A stretch of DNA of 64,000 nucleotides from Pseudomonadota bacterium (GCA_963205025.1 CAUJHO010000013.1:22255-86254); one strand, 5' to 3'; counted from the first letter of the stretch, positions 18,829 to 28,053 are shown. The notes: a model not told the origin generated them from the sequence alone. Translations and numbers: made by a program.

Positions 18829-20031
18829 TCACGAAAACTTGATCGGCGCCGTCGCCTTTCGTCGCGCCTTGGCCTCGGCGATCAGTTTTCGCTGTTCCGG
18901 CGGCACCGGATAGGGATTGCCGTCCCCCGACAACAGCACCGCGATCCAGCGTGTGCCACCGAACTGAGCCGTGATGGCCATGACCATCACCGCGATCGGC
19001 GTCGACAGGAAGGCTCCCGGAATTCCCCACAGCGCACTCCACAGCGCCAGAAACAGCATGACCGTCACCGGATCGATATTCTGGTTGTCACCCTGCATCC
19101 GCGGCTGAATGAAATTGCCCGAAACCTGTAGAATGACCTGCAGCCCGGCAAACAGGACAATGGCCTGCCAGTAGGAATCGAACTGGACCAGGGCATAGAG
19201 CGGCGGACCGACCGCCGCGATGGCCCCGCCGACCACCGGAATGTAGCCGACCAGAAAGATCAGGAAGGCCCAGAACAGCGGGTTCTCCAGCCCGACGATC
19301 ACCATGATCAGCCAGGCCGTGGCCGAGATCATCAGGCCCGTCACCGTCTGAACCATCAGATAGCCCTCGACGCCGCCCCGTACCCGCTCGAAAATCTGGG
19401 CGGCCTGGTAGCGCTCGCGCTTCAACGGGAACAGCGCCACCACCTTCTTCAGGAAGCTGCGCTTGGAGGCCATCATGAAGCCCAGATAGACGAGGGTGAA
19501 GAAGGCGGCACTGAAGACCGACTGGGTCGTCAGGGCGGCACGCGCCGCATAACCGGTCAGATCGAGATCGGAGACCAGATCTCGCAGGGCCGGCGGCGTG
19601 GTGATGCCGAACAGGCTGGCGATATCGGCAATGATCTGATCCAGCCGCTCGCCAATCCCCTGCCCCTGGGCAATGATGCCCGACAGGCCATCGACGATCA
19701 CCCAGATCGCCCCAAACAGGCCCAGAAAGACGAGGATGGCCGAAACCCAGCCCACCGCGCTGCGGGGAATCGGCAGGCGGCTCGCCACCCAGCGCGTCAG
19801 GCCCTCGATCATGATCAGGAGAAACAGCGCCATGGCCAGCGGCGTGACGATCCCCCTGAGCCAGTACAGAGCACCGCCGGCCAGGATCACCGCGATGATG
19901 GCTACCGAGTTTCGGGTGACCGTCGATCCCTCATGCGGCGGGCGCGCCGGCGGCAGGCTTGCATCGACCCCTTCTTGCACACCGTCCGGGGAGGCCTTGC
20001 GGCGGCTGAGTTTTGGCATCTTGATCGGCAT
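18829..20031 (-). CDS. AI-2E family transporter (PerM/TqsA-like)
   Basis: A 400-residue multi-pass inner-membrane protein of the AI-2E transporter (UPF0118) family, with the segment GYIPVVGGAIAAVGPPLYALV and the later NFIQPRMQGDNQNIDPVTVMLFLALWSALWGIPGAFLSTPIAV that characterise it. Members include TqsA, Na+/H+ antiporters and many of unknown substrate, so no substrate is assigned. I used the ATG at 20031; the track's start at 20067 is a TTG with no visible ribosome-binding site. It lies divergent from the HerA-like ATPase. Confidence 0.88.
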   Translation of the reverse strand: MPIKMPKLSRRKASPDGVQEGVDASLPPARPPHEGSTVTRNSVAIIAVILAGGALYWLRGIVTPLAMALFLLIMIEGLTRWVASRLPIPRSAVGWVSAILVFLGLFGAIWVIVDGLSGIIAQGQGIGERLDQIIADIASLFGITTPPALRDLVSDLDLTGYAARAALTTQSVFSAAFFTLVYLGFMMASKRSFLKKVVALFPLKRERYQAAQIFERVRGGVEGYLMVQTVTGLMISATAWLIMVIVGLENPLFWAFLIFLVGYIPVVGGAIAAVGPPLYALVQFDSYWQAIVLFAGLQVILQVSGNFIQPRMQGDNQNIDPVTVMLFLALWSALWGIPGAFLSTPIAVMVMAITAQFGGTRWIAVLLSGDGNPYPVPPEQRKLIAEAKARRKATAPIKFS

Positions 20032-20132
20032 GGTCGCAGCTTTGCGGCCTGTCCGGTCGCGGGTCAATCACGCTGGCTTCCGGCGATGACGCACGCTAGG
20101 TCTGGGGGTCTGAAATTCGGAGAGATCTGGGC

Positions 20133-21674
20133 ATGAGCGATCAGGACCAAGCGGGCGTCTATCTGGGCCAGTCGACCAAGGCCGAGACCCTGTTGTTCCG
20201 GCGGACCAATCGCCATGGCGTCGTCGCCGGCGCGACCGGTACGGGCAAGACCGTTACCCTGCAGATCATGGCCCAGGGCTTTGCCGACGCCGGCGTTCCC
20301 GTCTTTGCCGCCGATGTGAAGGGGGATCTGTCGGGCATCTGCCAGATCGGCACGCCGAATGAAAAGCTGTTGGCCCGCGCCCAGCAGATTGGACTGGAGC
20401 TGGTGCCCGAGGCCGCGCCAACGATCTTCTGGGACCTGTTTGGTCGCAAGGGGCACCCGATCCGCACCACCATGTCGGAGGTCGGCCCGCTGTTGCTGGC
20501 CCGTATGCTGGAGCTGAACGACGTCCAGGAAGCGGTCCTGTCAGTGACGTTCCGGGTCGCTGACGACGAAGGCCTGCTGCTGCTCGACATCGAGGACCTG
20601 CGGGCGGTCCTGGCCTATGTTTCCGAACACGCCGACGAAATCGGGCGGCGTTACGGCAATGTCGCTCCGGCCACGGTCGCGGCCATCCAGCGCGCCCTGC
20701 TGCAGGTCGAGGACCAGGGCGGGGCGGGCTTCTTCGGCGAGCCGGCGCTGCAGCTGTCGGATCTGATGCGGACCACCCCAGAGGGCAAGGGTATCGTTTC
20801 GGTGCTGGACGCCACCACGCTGATCAACAGTCCCCGGCTCTATTCGACCTTCCTCCTGTGGCTGATGTCCGAACTGTTCGAACAGCTCCCGGAGGTCGGG
20901 GATCCGGACAAGCCCAAGCTGGTCTTCTTCTTCGACGAGGCCCATCTCCTGTTCCGCGACACACCCAAGGCCCTAATGGAGAAGGTCGAACAGGTGGTGC
21001 GGCTGATCCGGTCCAAGGGCGTCGGCATCTATTTCGTCACCCAGAACCCGGCGGACATTCCCGACACGGTGCTGGCGCAACTCGGCAACCGCATCCAGCA
21101 TGCCCTGCGCGCCTATACCCCGAGCGAACAGCGCGGCCTGAGAGCCGCGTCCGACAGCTTCCGCCCCAATCCCGATTTCGATACGGCCACGGCCATCCAG
21201 GAGCTCGGCGTCGGCGAGGCCCTGGTCTCGACGCTGGACGAAAAGGGGGCCCCGACCGTCGTGCAGAAAACCCTGATCCGGCCGCCGGCGTCGCGGCTGG
21301 GTCCGGTGACCGATGCGGAACGCGCCGCGGTCATGGCCGCCAGCCCCGTTCGTGGCGTCTATGACACGCCCGCCAATCGTCAGTCGGCCCACGAGCTGCT
21401 GCAGCAACGAGCCGAGGCAGCGATCGCCCAGGCCGATGCGCGTGACGCCCAGCAGGATAGGCTGGACCGCGCCGAACAGGATCGCACGCCGCCGGCCCCG
21501 CGCTCGCGTTCGACCCCATCTGGCGGATCGCGGGCCCGCACCCCGGCCGCGCCCCGTCGCTCCAATCGCCAGTCGACGGCAGAGGCCTTCGGCAAGTCCG
21601 TGGCGCGGTCGGTCGGGTCCCAGATCGGCCGGGCCCTGGTGCGCGGAATTCTCGGTAGCCTGACGCGGCGCTAG
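20133..21674 (+). CDS. HerA-like ATPase, DUF853 (helicase HerA-like C-terminal) protein
   Basis: A 513-residue FtsK/HerA superfamily ATPase of the DUF853 type. It carries Walker A GATGTGKT near 34, the FAADVKGDLSG segment, and Walker B LVFFFDEAHLLF near 263, followed by VTQNPADIPDTVLAQLGNRIQHALRAYTP, which contains the sensor and arginine-finger region. The tail from about 430 is a low-complexity Arg/Ser/Ala/Pro-rich linker. The biological role of the family is not established. No nurA-like nuclease is adjacent, so this is unlikely to be a HerA-NurA repair pair. The 3' end overlaps mltA by 4 bp in convergent orientation. Confidence 0.9.
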   Translation: MSDQDQAGVYLGQSTKAETLLFRRTNRHGVVAGATGTGKTVTLQIMAQGFADAGVPVFAADVKGDLSGICQIGTPNEKLLARAQQIGLELVPEAAPTIFWDLFGRKGHPIRTTMSEVGPLLLARMLELNDVQEAVLSVTFRVADDEGLLLLDIEDLRAVLAYVSEHADEIGRRYGNVAPATVAAIQRALLQVEDQGGAGFFGEPALQLSDLMRTTPEGKGIVSVLDATTLINSPRLYSTFLLWLMSELFEQLPEVGDPDKPKLVFFFDEAHLLFRDTPKALMEKVEQVVRLIRSKGVGIYFVTQNPADIPDTVLAQLGNRIQHALRAYTPSEQRGLRAASDSFRPNPDFDTATAIQELGVGEALVSTLDEKGAPTVVQKTLIRPPASRLGPVTDAERAAVMAASPVRGVYDTPANRQSAHELLQQRAEAAIAQADARDAQQDRLDRAEQDRTPPAPRSRSTPSGGSRARTPAAPRRSNRQSTAEAFGKSVARSVGSQIGRALVRGILGSLTRR

Positions 21675-22774
21675 CTCCGAGGGACCAGCCGCCACATCCT
21701 CAAGGGATGCCTGACCCGCCCGGCCTGAAGCCCGGCGGCCTCGCCCCGACCGACGTAGAAATCGGCGCGGACCGGACCCCGGATCGCGCCGCCGGTGTCC
21801 AGCGCCACCACCAGCCCCTGATAGCCCCGGTCAGCACCGACCAGATCGCCTTGCGGGGCCACGATCCAGACCAGGTCGCCATAGGACCAGTGCGCCGGGT
21901 CCACTGCGATCGAACGACCCGCCACAAGGGGCAGGCCCGCCGCCCCCATGGGGCCACGGCCGTCATCCGGCTCAAGTCGGAAAAAGACATAGCGCGGATT
22001 GAGATTCATGATGGTCTGCGCCTCGGCCCCGCGATGCCTGGCTAACCAGCCCCGGATCGCCTCGCCGGAGGTGCCGTTGGCCGGCAGAAGACCCCGCTCC
22101 ACCATCGGTCGTGCGATCCCCACAAAGGTCTGTCCGTTGTGAGCGGCATAGGCCGCGCGCCGCGTCGTGCCGTCTTCGAAGGTCAGATAGCCGGACCCCT
22201 GGATCTGCAGGAAGAACAGGTCTTCGGGCCGCATCCAGGCGATGGGCGCTGCATCCGTCTCGTCGATTTCAGCGCGCGCCGGATACGGAACCAGGCGCCG
22301 ATCGGCCAGCCGCTGTTGCACGGTCGCCCCATCGGCGACCAGATCGAGCGGTCGCGCCAGGACGGGGGCCGAGAATTCTTCGGTGCGATACAGGCGCGCT
22401 GCATATTCGGGGGCGAAATAGGCCGTCAGCAGGCCCTGCTCATCGCCCCGCTCGACGACGAACCAGGCCTCGAGGAACCGTCGTGCCGCCTCGGCCTGTC
22501 CAGAGGGCAGGACGCGGGCCGCCTGGCAAGCCGCCGCATAGGCGGCATCCTGTGCCGCGTGGCAGGTCTCAGCCCAGGCCTCGACCGCAGCCAGGTGGTT
22601 TTCCTCGGCCCAGCCCGGCAAGGTCGCCGGACTGAGGCCGGGCCCCGCCGGCGGGATCACGGATGCGCCCCCGCCCGGTTGCGGCTCGGGTCTCGTCGGC
22701 ACCGAAGCGGTCGTGCAGGCCGCCAGAACCGAGGCTGTGACCAGGCTAGCCGCCAGGGCGGTGAGGCGCCTCAC
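21671..22774 (-). CDS. mltA: Membrane-bound lytic murein transglycosylase A
   Basis: MltA cleaves peptidoglycan glycan strands, forming 1,6-anhydromuramic ends, at the outer membrane. The 367 residues start with a lipoprotein signal ([20 protein letters not shown], Cys20), then show the MltA domain (EGLLTAYFAPEYAAR-like region, FFLQIQGSGYL) and a C-terminal 3D domain with the catalytic-type aspartates in VALDTGGAIRGPVRADFYVG. The start is a GTG overlapping the tim44-like stop by 4 bp, so the two are translationally coupled. Confidence 0.94.
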   Translation of the reverse strand: MRRLTALAASLVTASVLAACTTASVPTRPEPQPGGGASVIPPAGPGLSPATLPGWAEENHLAAVEAWAETCHAAQDAAYAAACQAARVLPSGQAEAARRFLEAWFVVERGDEQGLLTAYFAPEYAARLYRTEEFSAPVLARPLDLVADGATVQQRLADRRLVPYPARAEIDETDAAPIAWMRPEDLFFLQIQGSGYLTFEDGTTRRAAYAAHNGQTFVGIARPMVERGLLPANGTSGEAIRGWLARHRGAEAQTIMNLNPRYVFFRLEPDDGRGPMGAAGLPLVAGRSIAVDPAHWSYGDLVWIVAPQGDLVGADRGYQGLVVALDTGGAIRGPVRADFYVGRGEAAGLQAGRVRHPLRMWRLVPRS

Positions 22775-23400
22775 GCGCGCGCCTCCTCCACCCGGGCCAG
22801 GACCCAGTTCGGATCGCCAGAGCCGATGCGGCGCTCGAAGGTCCAGAGCTCGGCGGTGCGGCGCTCTTCGTTGGTGGAAACACCGTCGTGAGTGACCTCG
22901 CTCTTCACCTCGGCCAGAAAGCGGACGCGGGCGCTGGCAAGATCACCCCGGGCCTCAACCCGATCCAGATCGGCGCGCGGCGGATGCGCCAGTTCGACCG
23001 TCTCCGACCGTCCGCTGGCCTCGCGGGCGGCGATTCCCTGTTCGAACGAAACCATGACCGGGCCAGCCAGAAGCGGCCTGAGCGTCTCGCGGTCGCCCGC
23101 AGCATAGGCCCGAACGATGGTTTCATAGGCATGGCGAGCCCCGTCGAGGAACCGCGCCGGATCGAAGGCTGGATCGCTCCTGCGCAACTGGGCAACACCT
23201 TCAGCGGCAGCCGGGTCCAGCCCCAGGCCGAAATCCTGACGTCCCGGCTCGGCCGGGGCCTCGGAACCGCCCGGCAAGGCCGGGGCGGGGCGGTCCTCGG
23301 GCTGGCGACCGACCTTCTTGCCGAGCACATTGTACAACAGCACCAGCAAGACTGCCGCCACGGCGGCAAAGACAACCATCTGGATAAGCGCGGGGTCCAA
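22771..23400 (-). CDS. Tim44/TimA family membrane-anchored protein
   Basis: A 209-residue protein with one N-terminal membrane anchor ([26 protein letters not shown]) followed by a soluble Tim44-like domain ([28 protein letters not shown]). Mitochondrial Tim44 couples Hsp70 to protein import; the bacterial protein is inner-membrane associated and its role is unclear. The neighbourhood with secB and mltA is typical of alphaproteobacteria. The start is TTG at 23400, chosen because family members keep the residues before the anchor; the ATG at 23379 is an alternative. Confidence 0.85.
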   Translation of the reverse strand: MDPALIQMVVFAAVAAVLLVLLYNVLGKKVGRQPEDRPAPALPGGSEAPAEPGRQDFGLGLDPAAAEGVAQLRRSDPAFDPARFLDGARHAYETIVRAYAAGDRETLRPLLAGPVMVSFEQGIAAREASGRSETVELAHPPRADLDRVEARGDLASARVRFLAEVKSEVTHDGVSTNEERRTAELWTFERRIGSGDPNWVLARVEEARA

Positions 23401-23545
23401 AACGACGGGATTCCTTATTCTGCAGGCCCTATCGAGTAAGCATCGCGGCCCCGATGCGCAAGGTCGCTCGGCCGCGCGACGTTGCGCCCGAGGGCCTGTC
23501 GTGATAGGCGCCGCCGCCTCGATTTCCTTCTTTCAGAGACCTCCG

Positions 23546-24064
23546 ATGACCGATCAACCGCCCGCCGACGCCGGAAACGCCCCTGACGGTGCGCCGCAAG
23601 GAACGCCGATGGGGCCGCAGATGCGGGTCCTGGTGCAGTATGTGCGCGACCTGTCCTTCGAAAACCCGCGGGCGCCGGATTCGCTGCGGGTCGACGGCAA
23701 GCCCGCCATCGACCTGGCGGTCGAGATGAATGCGCGCGGGCGTCGCGACGACCTGTACGAAGTCGAGCTCAAGCTGTCGGTCGGCGCTTCGATCGAGCAG
23801 CAGGCGGTCTTCCAGATCGAGCTGGTCTATGGCGGCGTCTTCCAGATCGCCGGTGTGGCCGAGGCCGACATGGAGCCGTTCCTGCTGATCGAATGCCCGC
23901 GCTACCTGTTCCCCTATGCGCGCGAGATCATTTCGCGGGCGTCGTCGGATGGTGGCTTCTATCCGCCGTTCCAGCTCGATCCGCTGGACTTCGCCGGCAT
24001 CTATCACGCCCGCAAGGCCCAGGCGGCCCAGCTCAACCAGGCCGAACCCGCCGGCGAGGCCTGA
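23546..24064 (+). CDS. secB: Protein-export chaperone SecB
   Basis: SecB is the tetrameric chaperone that holds preproteins unfolded and passes them to SecA. The 172 residues include the core [17 protein letters not shown] and [40 protein letters not shown], which are strongly diagnostic. The N-terminal 25 residues are a Pro/Ala/Gly-rich extension. I chose the ATG at 23546, just before that; the track ORF start at 23318 runs back through the divergent tim44-like gene. Tandem 56-bp palindromic repeats begin 7 bases after the stop codon. Confidence 0.96.
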   Translation: MTDQPPADAGNAPDGAPQGTPMGPQMRVLVQYVRDLSFENPRAPDSLRVDGKPAIDLAVEMNARGRRDDLYEVELKLSVGASIEQQAVFQIELVYGGVFQIAGVAEADMEPFLLIECPRYLFPYAREIISRASSDGGFYPPFQLDPLDFAGIYHARKAQAAQLNQAEPAGEA

Positions 24065-24070
24065 ACAAAG

Positions 24071-24217
24071 CGCGTCCCGATACGTGGGAACCGGTTATCG
24101 GATCAAGACGCGCGCCCACGACAAGCCGCGTCCCGATAAGTGGGAACCGGTTATCGGATCAAAACGCGCGCCCACGACAAGCCGCGTCCCGATAAGTGGG
24201 AACCGGTTATCGGATCA
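24071..24217. repeat. Tandem 56-bp palindromic repeat, 2.6 copies
   Basis: Three units (24071-24126, 24127-24182, 24183-24217 partial) follow each other without spacers and are nearly identical; unit 1 differs by about two bases. Each holds the inverted repeat CCGATAA...TTATCGG around GTGGGAACCGG, extended outward by CGCGT/ACGCG. The motif resembles the dispersed AAGTGGGAACCGGTT-type palindromes of Alphaproteobacteria. It fills the gap between convergent secB and dnaQ and may act as a two-way transcript end. The dnaQ stop codon lies inside the third unit. Confidence 0.9.
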
Positions 24218-24922
24218 GTCGGCCAGGTCCGATGCCAGGCGTGCCCACAGACTGGTATCGGCCAGCGTCGTCTTCAGAAAGGCGGCGTGACGCGCCCGCT
24301 CGGCCGGGGTCGAGCGCGCGGCCAGCGGCCGCGGTCGATCACCATGGGCTGACTGTCCGACCTCCGTGCGGGCGCGCGCGATTTCCGGGCTGGACAGGTC
24401 CAGGGCGCGCTCCCGGCCCCCTTTAAGCTCCAGATAGACCGACGACAGCAGGCGCGCATCGATCAAGGCGCCGTGTAGCGTCCGCTCGACCAGCGACACC
24501 TTGAAGCGCTTGCACAGGGCGTCGAGCGAATTGGCCATGCCCGGAAATCGCTTCTGGGCCAGCTGCAACGTATCGATCCACCGGTCGTCGGCGATAATCG
24601 GCCGACCGGCCGCCTCCAGTTCAAAATTGACGAAGTTGCGGTCGAACCCAGCGTTGTGGGCGACCACCGGCGCATCGGCGATAAAGGCGTGCAGGTCGTC
24701 GGCAATATCGGCAAACCTGGGGGCGTCCTTGACCTTTTCATTGGTGATGCCGTGTACCCGCACGACCTCCGGGCCGATGATCCGGCCCGGGTTGATCAGG
24801 GTGTGAAAAGTCCGGCCGGTCGGCGTCAGATTTTCCAGCTCGATACAGCCGATTTCGACCATCCGGTCGCCGCCACGGGGGTCAAAGCCGGTGGTTTCCG
24901 TATCCAGGACAATTTCGCGCAT
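24215..24922 (-). CDS. dnaQ: DNA polymerase III subunit epsilon
   Basis: DnaQ is the 3'-5' proofreading exonuclease of the replicative polymerase. The 235 residues show the DEDDh motifs: LDTETTG at 5-11, VAHNAGFDRNFVNFE near 90, and HGALIDARLL near 149. I chose the ATG at 24922 because MREIVLDTETTGFDP is the family N-terminus; the track's 20 extra residues overlap coaE. The C-terminal end (LARLASDLAD-like) is encoded right up to the tandem repeat, whose sequence supplies the TGA stop. Confidence 0.95.
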   Translation of the reverse strand: MREIVLDTETTGFDPRGGDRMVEIGCIELENLTPTGRTFHTLINPGRIIGPEVVRVHGITNEKVKDAPRFADIADDLHAFIADAPVVAHNAGFDRNFVNFELEAAGRPIIADDRWIDTLQLAQKRFPGMANSLDALCKRFKVSLVERTLHGALIDARLLSSVYLELKGGRERALDLSSPEIARARTEVGQSAHGDRPRPLAARSTPAERARHAAFLKTTLADTSLWARLASDLAD

Positions 24923-24927
24923 GGCCC

Positions 24928-25575
24928 TTACTCGCCCGGTTCGTCCGGCCTGTGAAGGGTGCCCGCGCGCCGCGCCTGCCATTCGGGTGTGGACAGCCGC
25001 CAGAGCACCGCCTTGACCTCGGCCCGGCTGTCCTCAAGGGTCCCGTCGGTTGCGATCACGAAATCCGCTCGGGTGCGCTTGTCCTCATCGGGCATCTGGC
25101 GCGCCAGGATCTGCTCGAACCGAGCCGCCGACATCCCCGGACGGGACAGCACCCTCTGCCGCTGGATCGCAGCCGGGGCTGACACCACCACCACCACATC
25201 AACCTCGGCTTCGGCCCCGGTCTCAAACAGAAGCGGGACATCGACCACAGCCACCTCGGTGCCCTGATCCCGGGCCGTCGCCAGAAAAGCCGCTCGATCC
25301 CGCCGAACCAGCGGATGAACCAGGGCTTCCAGCTTGGCAAAACCCTCTGGGGCGGCCCGCAGGCATTCGGCCAGGGCGCGGCGGTCGACGCCGCCGTCTG
25401 GTGATGTCGTTCCGGCAAACAGAACTTCAACCCCGGCGACCGCCGCTCCCCCCGGCCCATAGAGACGATGGACAGCCGCATCAGCATCCCAGACCGCACA
25501 ACCCTCGTCGGCAAAAAAGCCGAGCACCGTCGACTTGCCCATGCCGATCGACCCGGTCAGTCCGATCACGATCAT
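24928..25575 (-). CDS. coaE: Dephospho-CoA kinase
   Basis: CoaE performs the last step of coenzyme A synthesis, ATP-dependent 3'-phosphorylation of dephospho-CoA. The 215 residues begin MIVIGLTGSIGMGKSTVLGFF (P-loop), then DADAAVHRLYGPGG and VVDVPLLFETGAE, both family landmarks. The start at 25575 overlaps the aroE stop by 4 bp (ATGA). The operon order maf-aroE-coaE-dnaQ is conserved near alphaproteobacterial origins. Confidence 0.96.
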   Translation of the reverse strand: MIVIGLTGSIGMGKSTVLGFFADEGCAVWDADAAVHRLYGPGGAAVAGVEVLFAGTTSPDGGVDRRALAECLRAAPEGFAKLEALVHPLVRRDRAAFLATARDQGTEVAVVDVPLLFETGAEAEVDVVVVVSAPAAIQRQRVLSRPGMSAARFEQILARQMPDEDKRTRADFVIATDGTLEDSRAEVKAVLWRLSTPEWQARRAGTLHRPDEPGE

Positions 25576-26396
25576 CCGTTCGCCTCCAGAACCTTCAAAC
25601 ACAGGCTTCGGACATCCACGTCCGGTACAGCGCATCCGAACAGGGCCGAAAAGCTCGGACGGGCCTGTCCGATCAGCATGGCCAGGCCGTCGACAGTGGT
25701 TAGGCCTTCGGCCTCGGCGGCGGCCAGCAGCGGCGTCATTAGCGGGCGATAACTCATGTCCATGACGATGGCGTCACGGGCCATGCCACCCAGATTTGGG
25801 GAATCAACGTGCGATGCAGCATTGATCAACATATGCGCCTCCTCGAGCGCTCCTGCCACCGCATCCAGCGACCAGGCCGAGACGCCTGACCCGAAATGGG
25901 ACGCCTGGGCCGCCGCCCGCCCCAGGGTCCGATTGACCAGACGGATATCGGTTGAGCCCTCGGACCTGAGGGCGTGCACCGCCGCGCTCGCAGCCCCGCC
26001 TGCCCCCAGTATGACGATCGGGCCACGGCTGAAATCATGATCGGGCACGCGGGCTCGGATGGCCGCAATCAGCCCTTGCCCGTCGGTGCTGCGGGCCTCG
26101 GGACGCTTTCCCAGAAGCAGCAGATTGACTGATCCGGTGGCTCGGGCCTCCGGCCCTATCCCCGCCCCGCGTTCTTCAGCCCAGCGAAAGGCGTGAGGCT
26201 TGTACGGGGCCGTCACATTGCAGCCGACCAGGTCTGCGGAGTCCAACAGGGCCATCAGTTCCTCAGGCGAGGCCGGGGCCAGAGCCAGATAACGGCCGTC
26301 GATCCCGGCGGCCTCCAGCCAGGCGGTATGGATCACCGGGCTGAGCGAATGATCGATGGGAAGGCCGACCACGGCGGCCGTCCGGGTTGACCTCAC
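25572..26396 (-). CDS. aroE: Shikimate dehydrogenase
   Basis: AroE reduces 3-dehydroshikimate to shikimate with NADPH in aromatic amino acid synthesis. The 274 residues show the substrate loop GLPIDHSLSPVIHTAWLEA near the N-terminus, GCNVTAPYK with the catalytic Lys near 67, and the NADP fold VILGAGGAASAAVHAL near 129. It starts with GTG and overlaps maf by 4 bp, as part of a tightly packed leftward operon. Confidence 0.95.
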   Translation of the reverse strand: MRSTRTAAVVGLPIDHSLSPVIHTAWLEAAGIDGRYLALAPASPEELMALLDSADLVGCNVTAPYKPHAFRWAEERGAGIGPEARATGSVNLLLLGKRPEARSTDGQGLIAAIRARVPDHDFSRGPIVILGAGGAASAAVHALRSEGSTDIRLVNRTLGRAAAQASHFGSGVSAWSLDAVAGALEEAHMLINAASHVDSPNLGGMARDAIVMDMSYRPLMTPLLAAAEAEGLTTVDGLAMLIGQARPSFSALFGCAVPDVDVRSLCLKVLEANG

Positions 26397-26986
26397 GACA
26401 CCATCACTCCACGCCCCCGAAGCTCGGCCAGCAGGGGCAGCAGGGGCAGGCCCAGGATGGTGAAATAGTCGCCCTCGATCCGTTCAAACAGCTGAACCCC
26501 CTCTCCCTCGAGCCAGTAGCCGCCCACCGCCGACAGGGCGGCCTCGGCATTCGTCGCCACATAGGCGTCGATATAGGTCCGGCTCAGAGACCGAACGGTC
26601 AATTCCGCTGTGTCGCAGACACTCCAGACCAGCTGGCCGTCGCAGGCGAGTGCGGCCCCGGAGTGAAGCCGGTGGGTTCGACCCGAAAACTGCCCCAGTC
26701 GCGCGCGCGCCTCGTCCAGGCTGGCAGCCTTGTCATAGAGGGTACCGTCCAGCTCCAGGGTCTGGTCCGAACCCAGCACCAGGGCACCGGGTCGGCGGCT
26801 CGAGACGGTCAGGGCCTTTTGGCCGGCCAGGGCCTCGGCGACTGCGGCCGCCGTCGCCCCTTCGCTCAGAAGCCGCCCCTTGAACGCGCTCTCGTCCAGA
26901 TCGGCCGGATCGAGCGACACCTCGACGCCCGCAGCCTGGAGCATCTGGCGTCGGGCCGAACTTCGGCTGGCGAGGATCAGGGTCAT
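26393..26986 (-). CDS. maf: Maf family nucleotide pyrophosphatase
   Basis: Maf proteins hydrolyse non-canonical or modified nucleoside triphosphates and were first named as septum-formation inhibitors. The 197-residue protein opens with the signature LILASRSSARRQMLQAAGVE and contains VLGSDQTLELDG with the catalytic-type Asp near 71. Which substrate class it favours cannot be read from the sequence by eye. It overlaps the PPSR stop codon by 4 bp. Confidence 0.92.
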   Translation of the reverse strand: MTLILASRSSARRQMLQAAGVEVSLDPADLDESAFKGRLLSEGATAAAVAEALAGQKALTVSSRRPGALVLGSDQTLELDGTLYDKAASLDEARARLGQFSGRTHRLHSGAALACDGQLVWSVCDTAELTVRSLSRTYIDAYVATNAEAALSAVGGYWLEGEGVQLFERIEGDYFTILGLPLLPLLAELRGRGVMVS

Positions 26987-27831
26987 TGCGAGGCTCCCAG
27001 CTTGCCGGACCGACGCTCATTGATCAGATTGATGACCTGGGCAGCTGTCTCCTCGACGGATCGACGCGACACATCGATTACCGGCCAGCCCAGTCTTTCG
27101 AACAGACGGCGGGCCCGCACCGTTTCCTCGCGGACGCGGTCCGTATCGACATAGTCGGTGGTGGGGTCGACCCCCAGATGCTGCAGACGATTGCGACGGA
27201 TGGACACCAGCCGGTCCGGCGAGACGACCAGTCCGACCACCAGCGGGTGCTTCAGCTGTGAAAGAAGCTCGGGCGGGTCCTGGGTCGGGACCAGGGGCAC
27301 ATTGGCCGCCCGGATTCCCCGATGAGCCAGATAGACGCAGGTCGGCGTCTTGGACGTCCGGCTGACCCCCACCAGCACCACATCGGCGCGCTCCAGTTCG
27401 TCCAGGCCCTGGCCGTCATCATGGTGCATGGCGAAATCCAGGGCCCCCATGCGTTCGAAATAGTCGCTGTCCAGGGCGTGCTGGGCCCCGATCTTCCTTG
27501 ACAGGGCCGCCCCCAGATAGCCGCCGACCACCTTCACCAGCGGATCCAGGGCCCCGAGCTGGGGGGCGCCGACACGGCGACATCCCGCCTCCAGCATCTG
27601 ACGAAGCTCGGGGTCCACCAGCGTATGCAGGACGATCCCGGGGGCCGCCTCGATCTCCTCCAGCACCCGCTCGAGCTGTCGGGGCGTCCGGACCAGGGCA
27701 TAGATGTGCTCGATCGGAATGACGCCCTCGAAACGGGCCACCACGGCCTTGGCCATGGCGTTCAGGGTCTCGCCGGTGGAATCCGACACCAGATGAACAT
27801 GGAAATAGGTCGAGAACCTGCGGGGAGGCAT
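26983..27831 (-). CDS. Pyruvate, water dikinase regulatory protein (DUF299 kinase/pyrophosphorylase)
   Basis: A 282-residue member of the bifunctional ADP-dependent kinase/phosphorylase family that switches PEP synthase or pyruvate phosphate dikinase on and off by Thr phosphorylation. Landmarks are HLVSDSTGETLNA near 10 and the P-loop-like GVSRTSKTPTCVYLAHRG near 150. I chose the ATG at 27831; the track start (TTG at 27861) would place its first codons on a DnaA-box-like sequence at the origin. It is the first gene on the left side of the candidate origin. Confidence 0.92.
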   Translation of the reverse strand: MPPRRFSTYFHVHLVSDSTGETLNAMAKAVVARFEGVIPIEHIYALVRTPRQLERVLEEIEAAPGIVLHTLVDPELRQMLEAGCRRVGAPQLGALDPLVKVVGGYLGAALSRKIGAQHALDSDYFERMGALDFAMHHDDGQGLDELERADVVLVGVSRTSKTPTCVYLAHRGIRAANVPLVPTQDPPELLSQLKHPLVVGLVVSPDRLVSIRRNRLQHLGVDPTTDYVDTDRVREETVRARRLFERLGWPVIDVSRRSVEETAAQVINLINERRSGKLGASQ

Positions 27832-27852
27832 CACGACTTTCGGGGGAAGGGA

Positions 27853-27861
27853 TGTGGACAA
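27853..27861 (-). promoter_or_regulatory. DnaA-box-like site
   Basis: On the minus strand this reads TTGTCCACA, one base from the consensus TTATCCACA. It lies 22 bp upstream of the chosen PPSR start at the left edge of the candidate origin. Confidence 0.6.
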
Positions 27862-28053
27862 TCGGGTCTCGGTTGGGGGCGGGAAATGCGAAACCGGACC
27901 CTAGCGCGCCTTGACCGGCAACGCACCTGGGACGGAGGTGGACGAATCTTAAGCCTGTCCCCAGGTCTGTGCGTGCCGCCCAGCCCCGAGATTCACAGCC
28001 GGGGACAATTTCAACGGCGTCTCGACTGTACCCAGGTCGATCCCTCGCCATCG

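Noticed and set aside
24071-24217. CRISPR-like array
   Set aside because: Units are contiguous with no spacers, contain internal palindromes over most of their length and there are no cas genes.
24140-24352. ORFs translating the tandem repeats (MGTGYRIKTRAHDKPRPDKWEPVIGS-type)
   Set aside because: They are read-throughs of the repeat into antisense dnaQ; the repeated peptide simply mirrors the DNA repeat.
27832-27861. TTG start of PPSR at 27861
   Set aside because: The extra ten residues are not family-like, no ribosome-binding site is visible, and the codon lies in a DnaA-box-like sequence.
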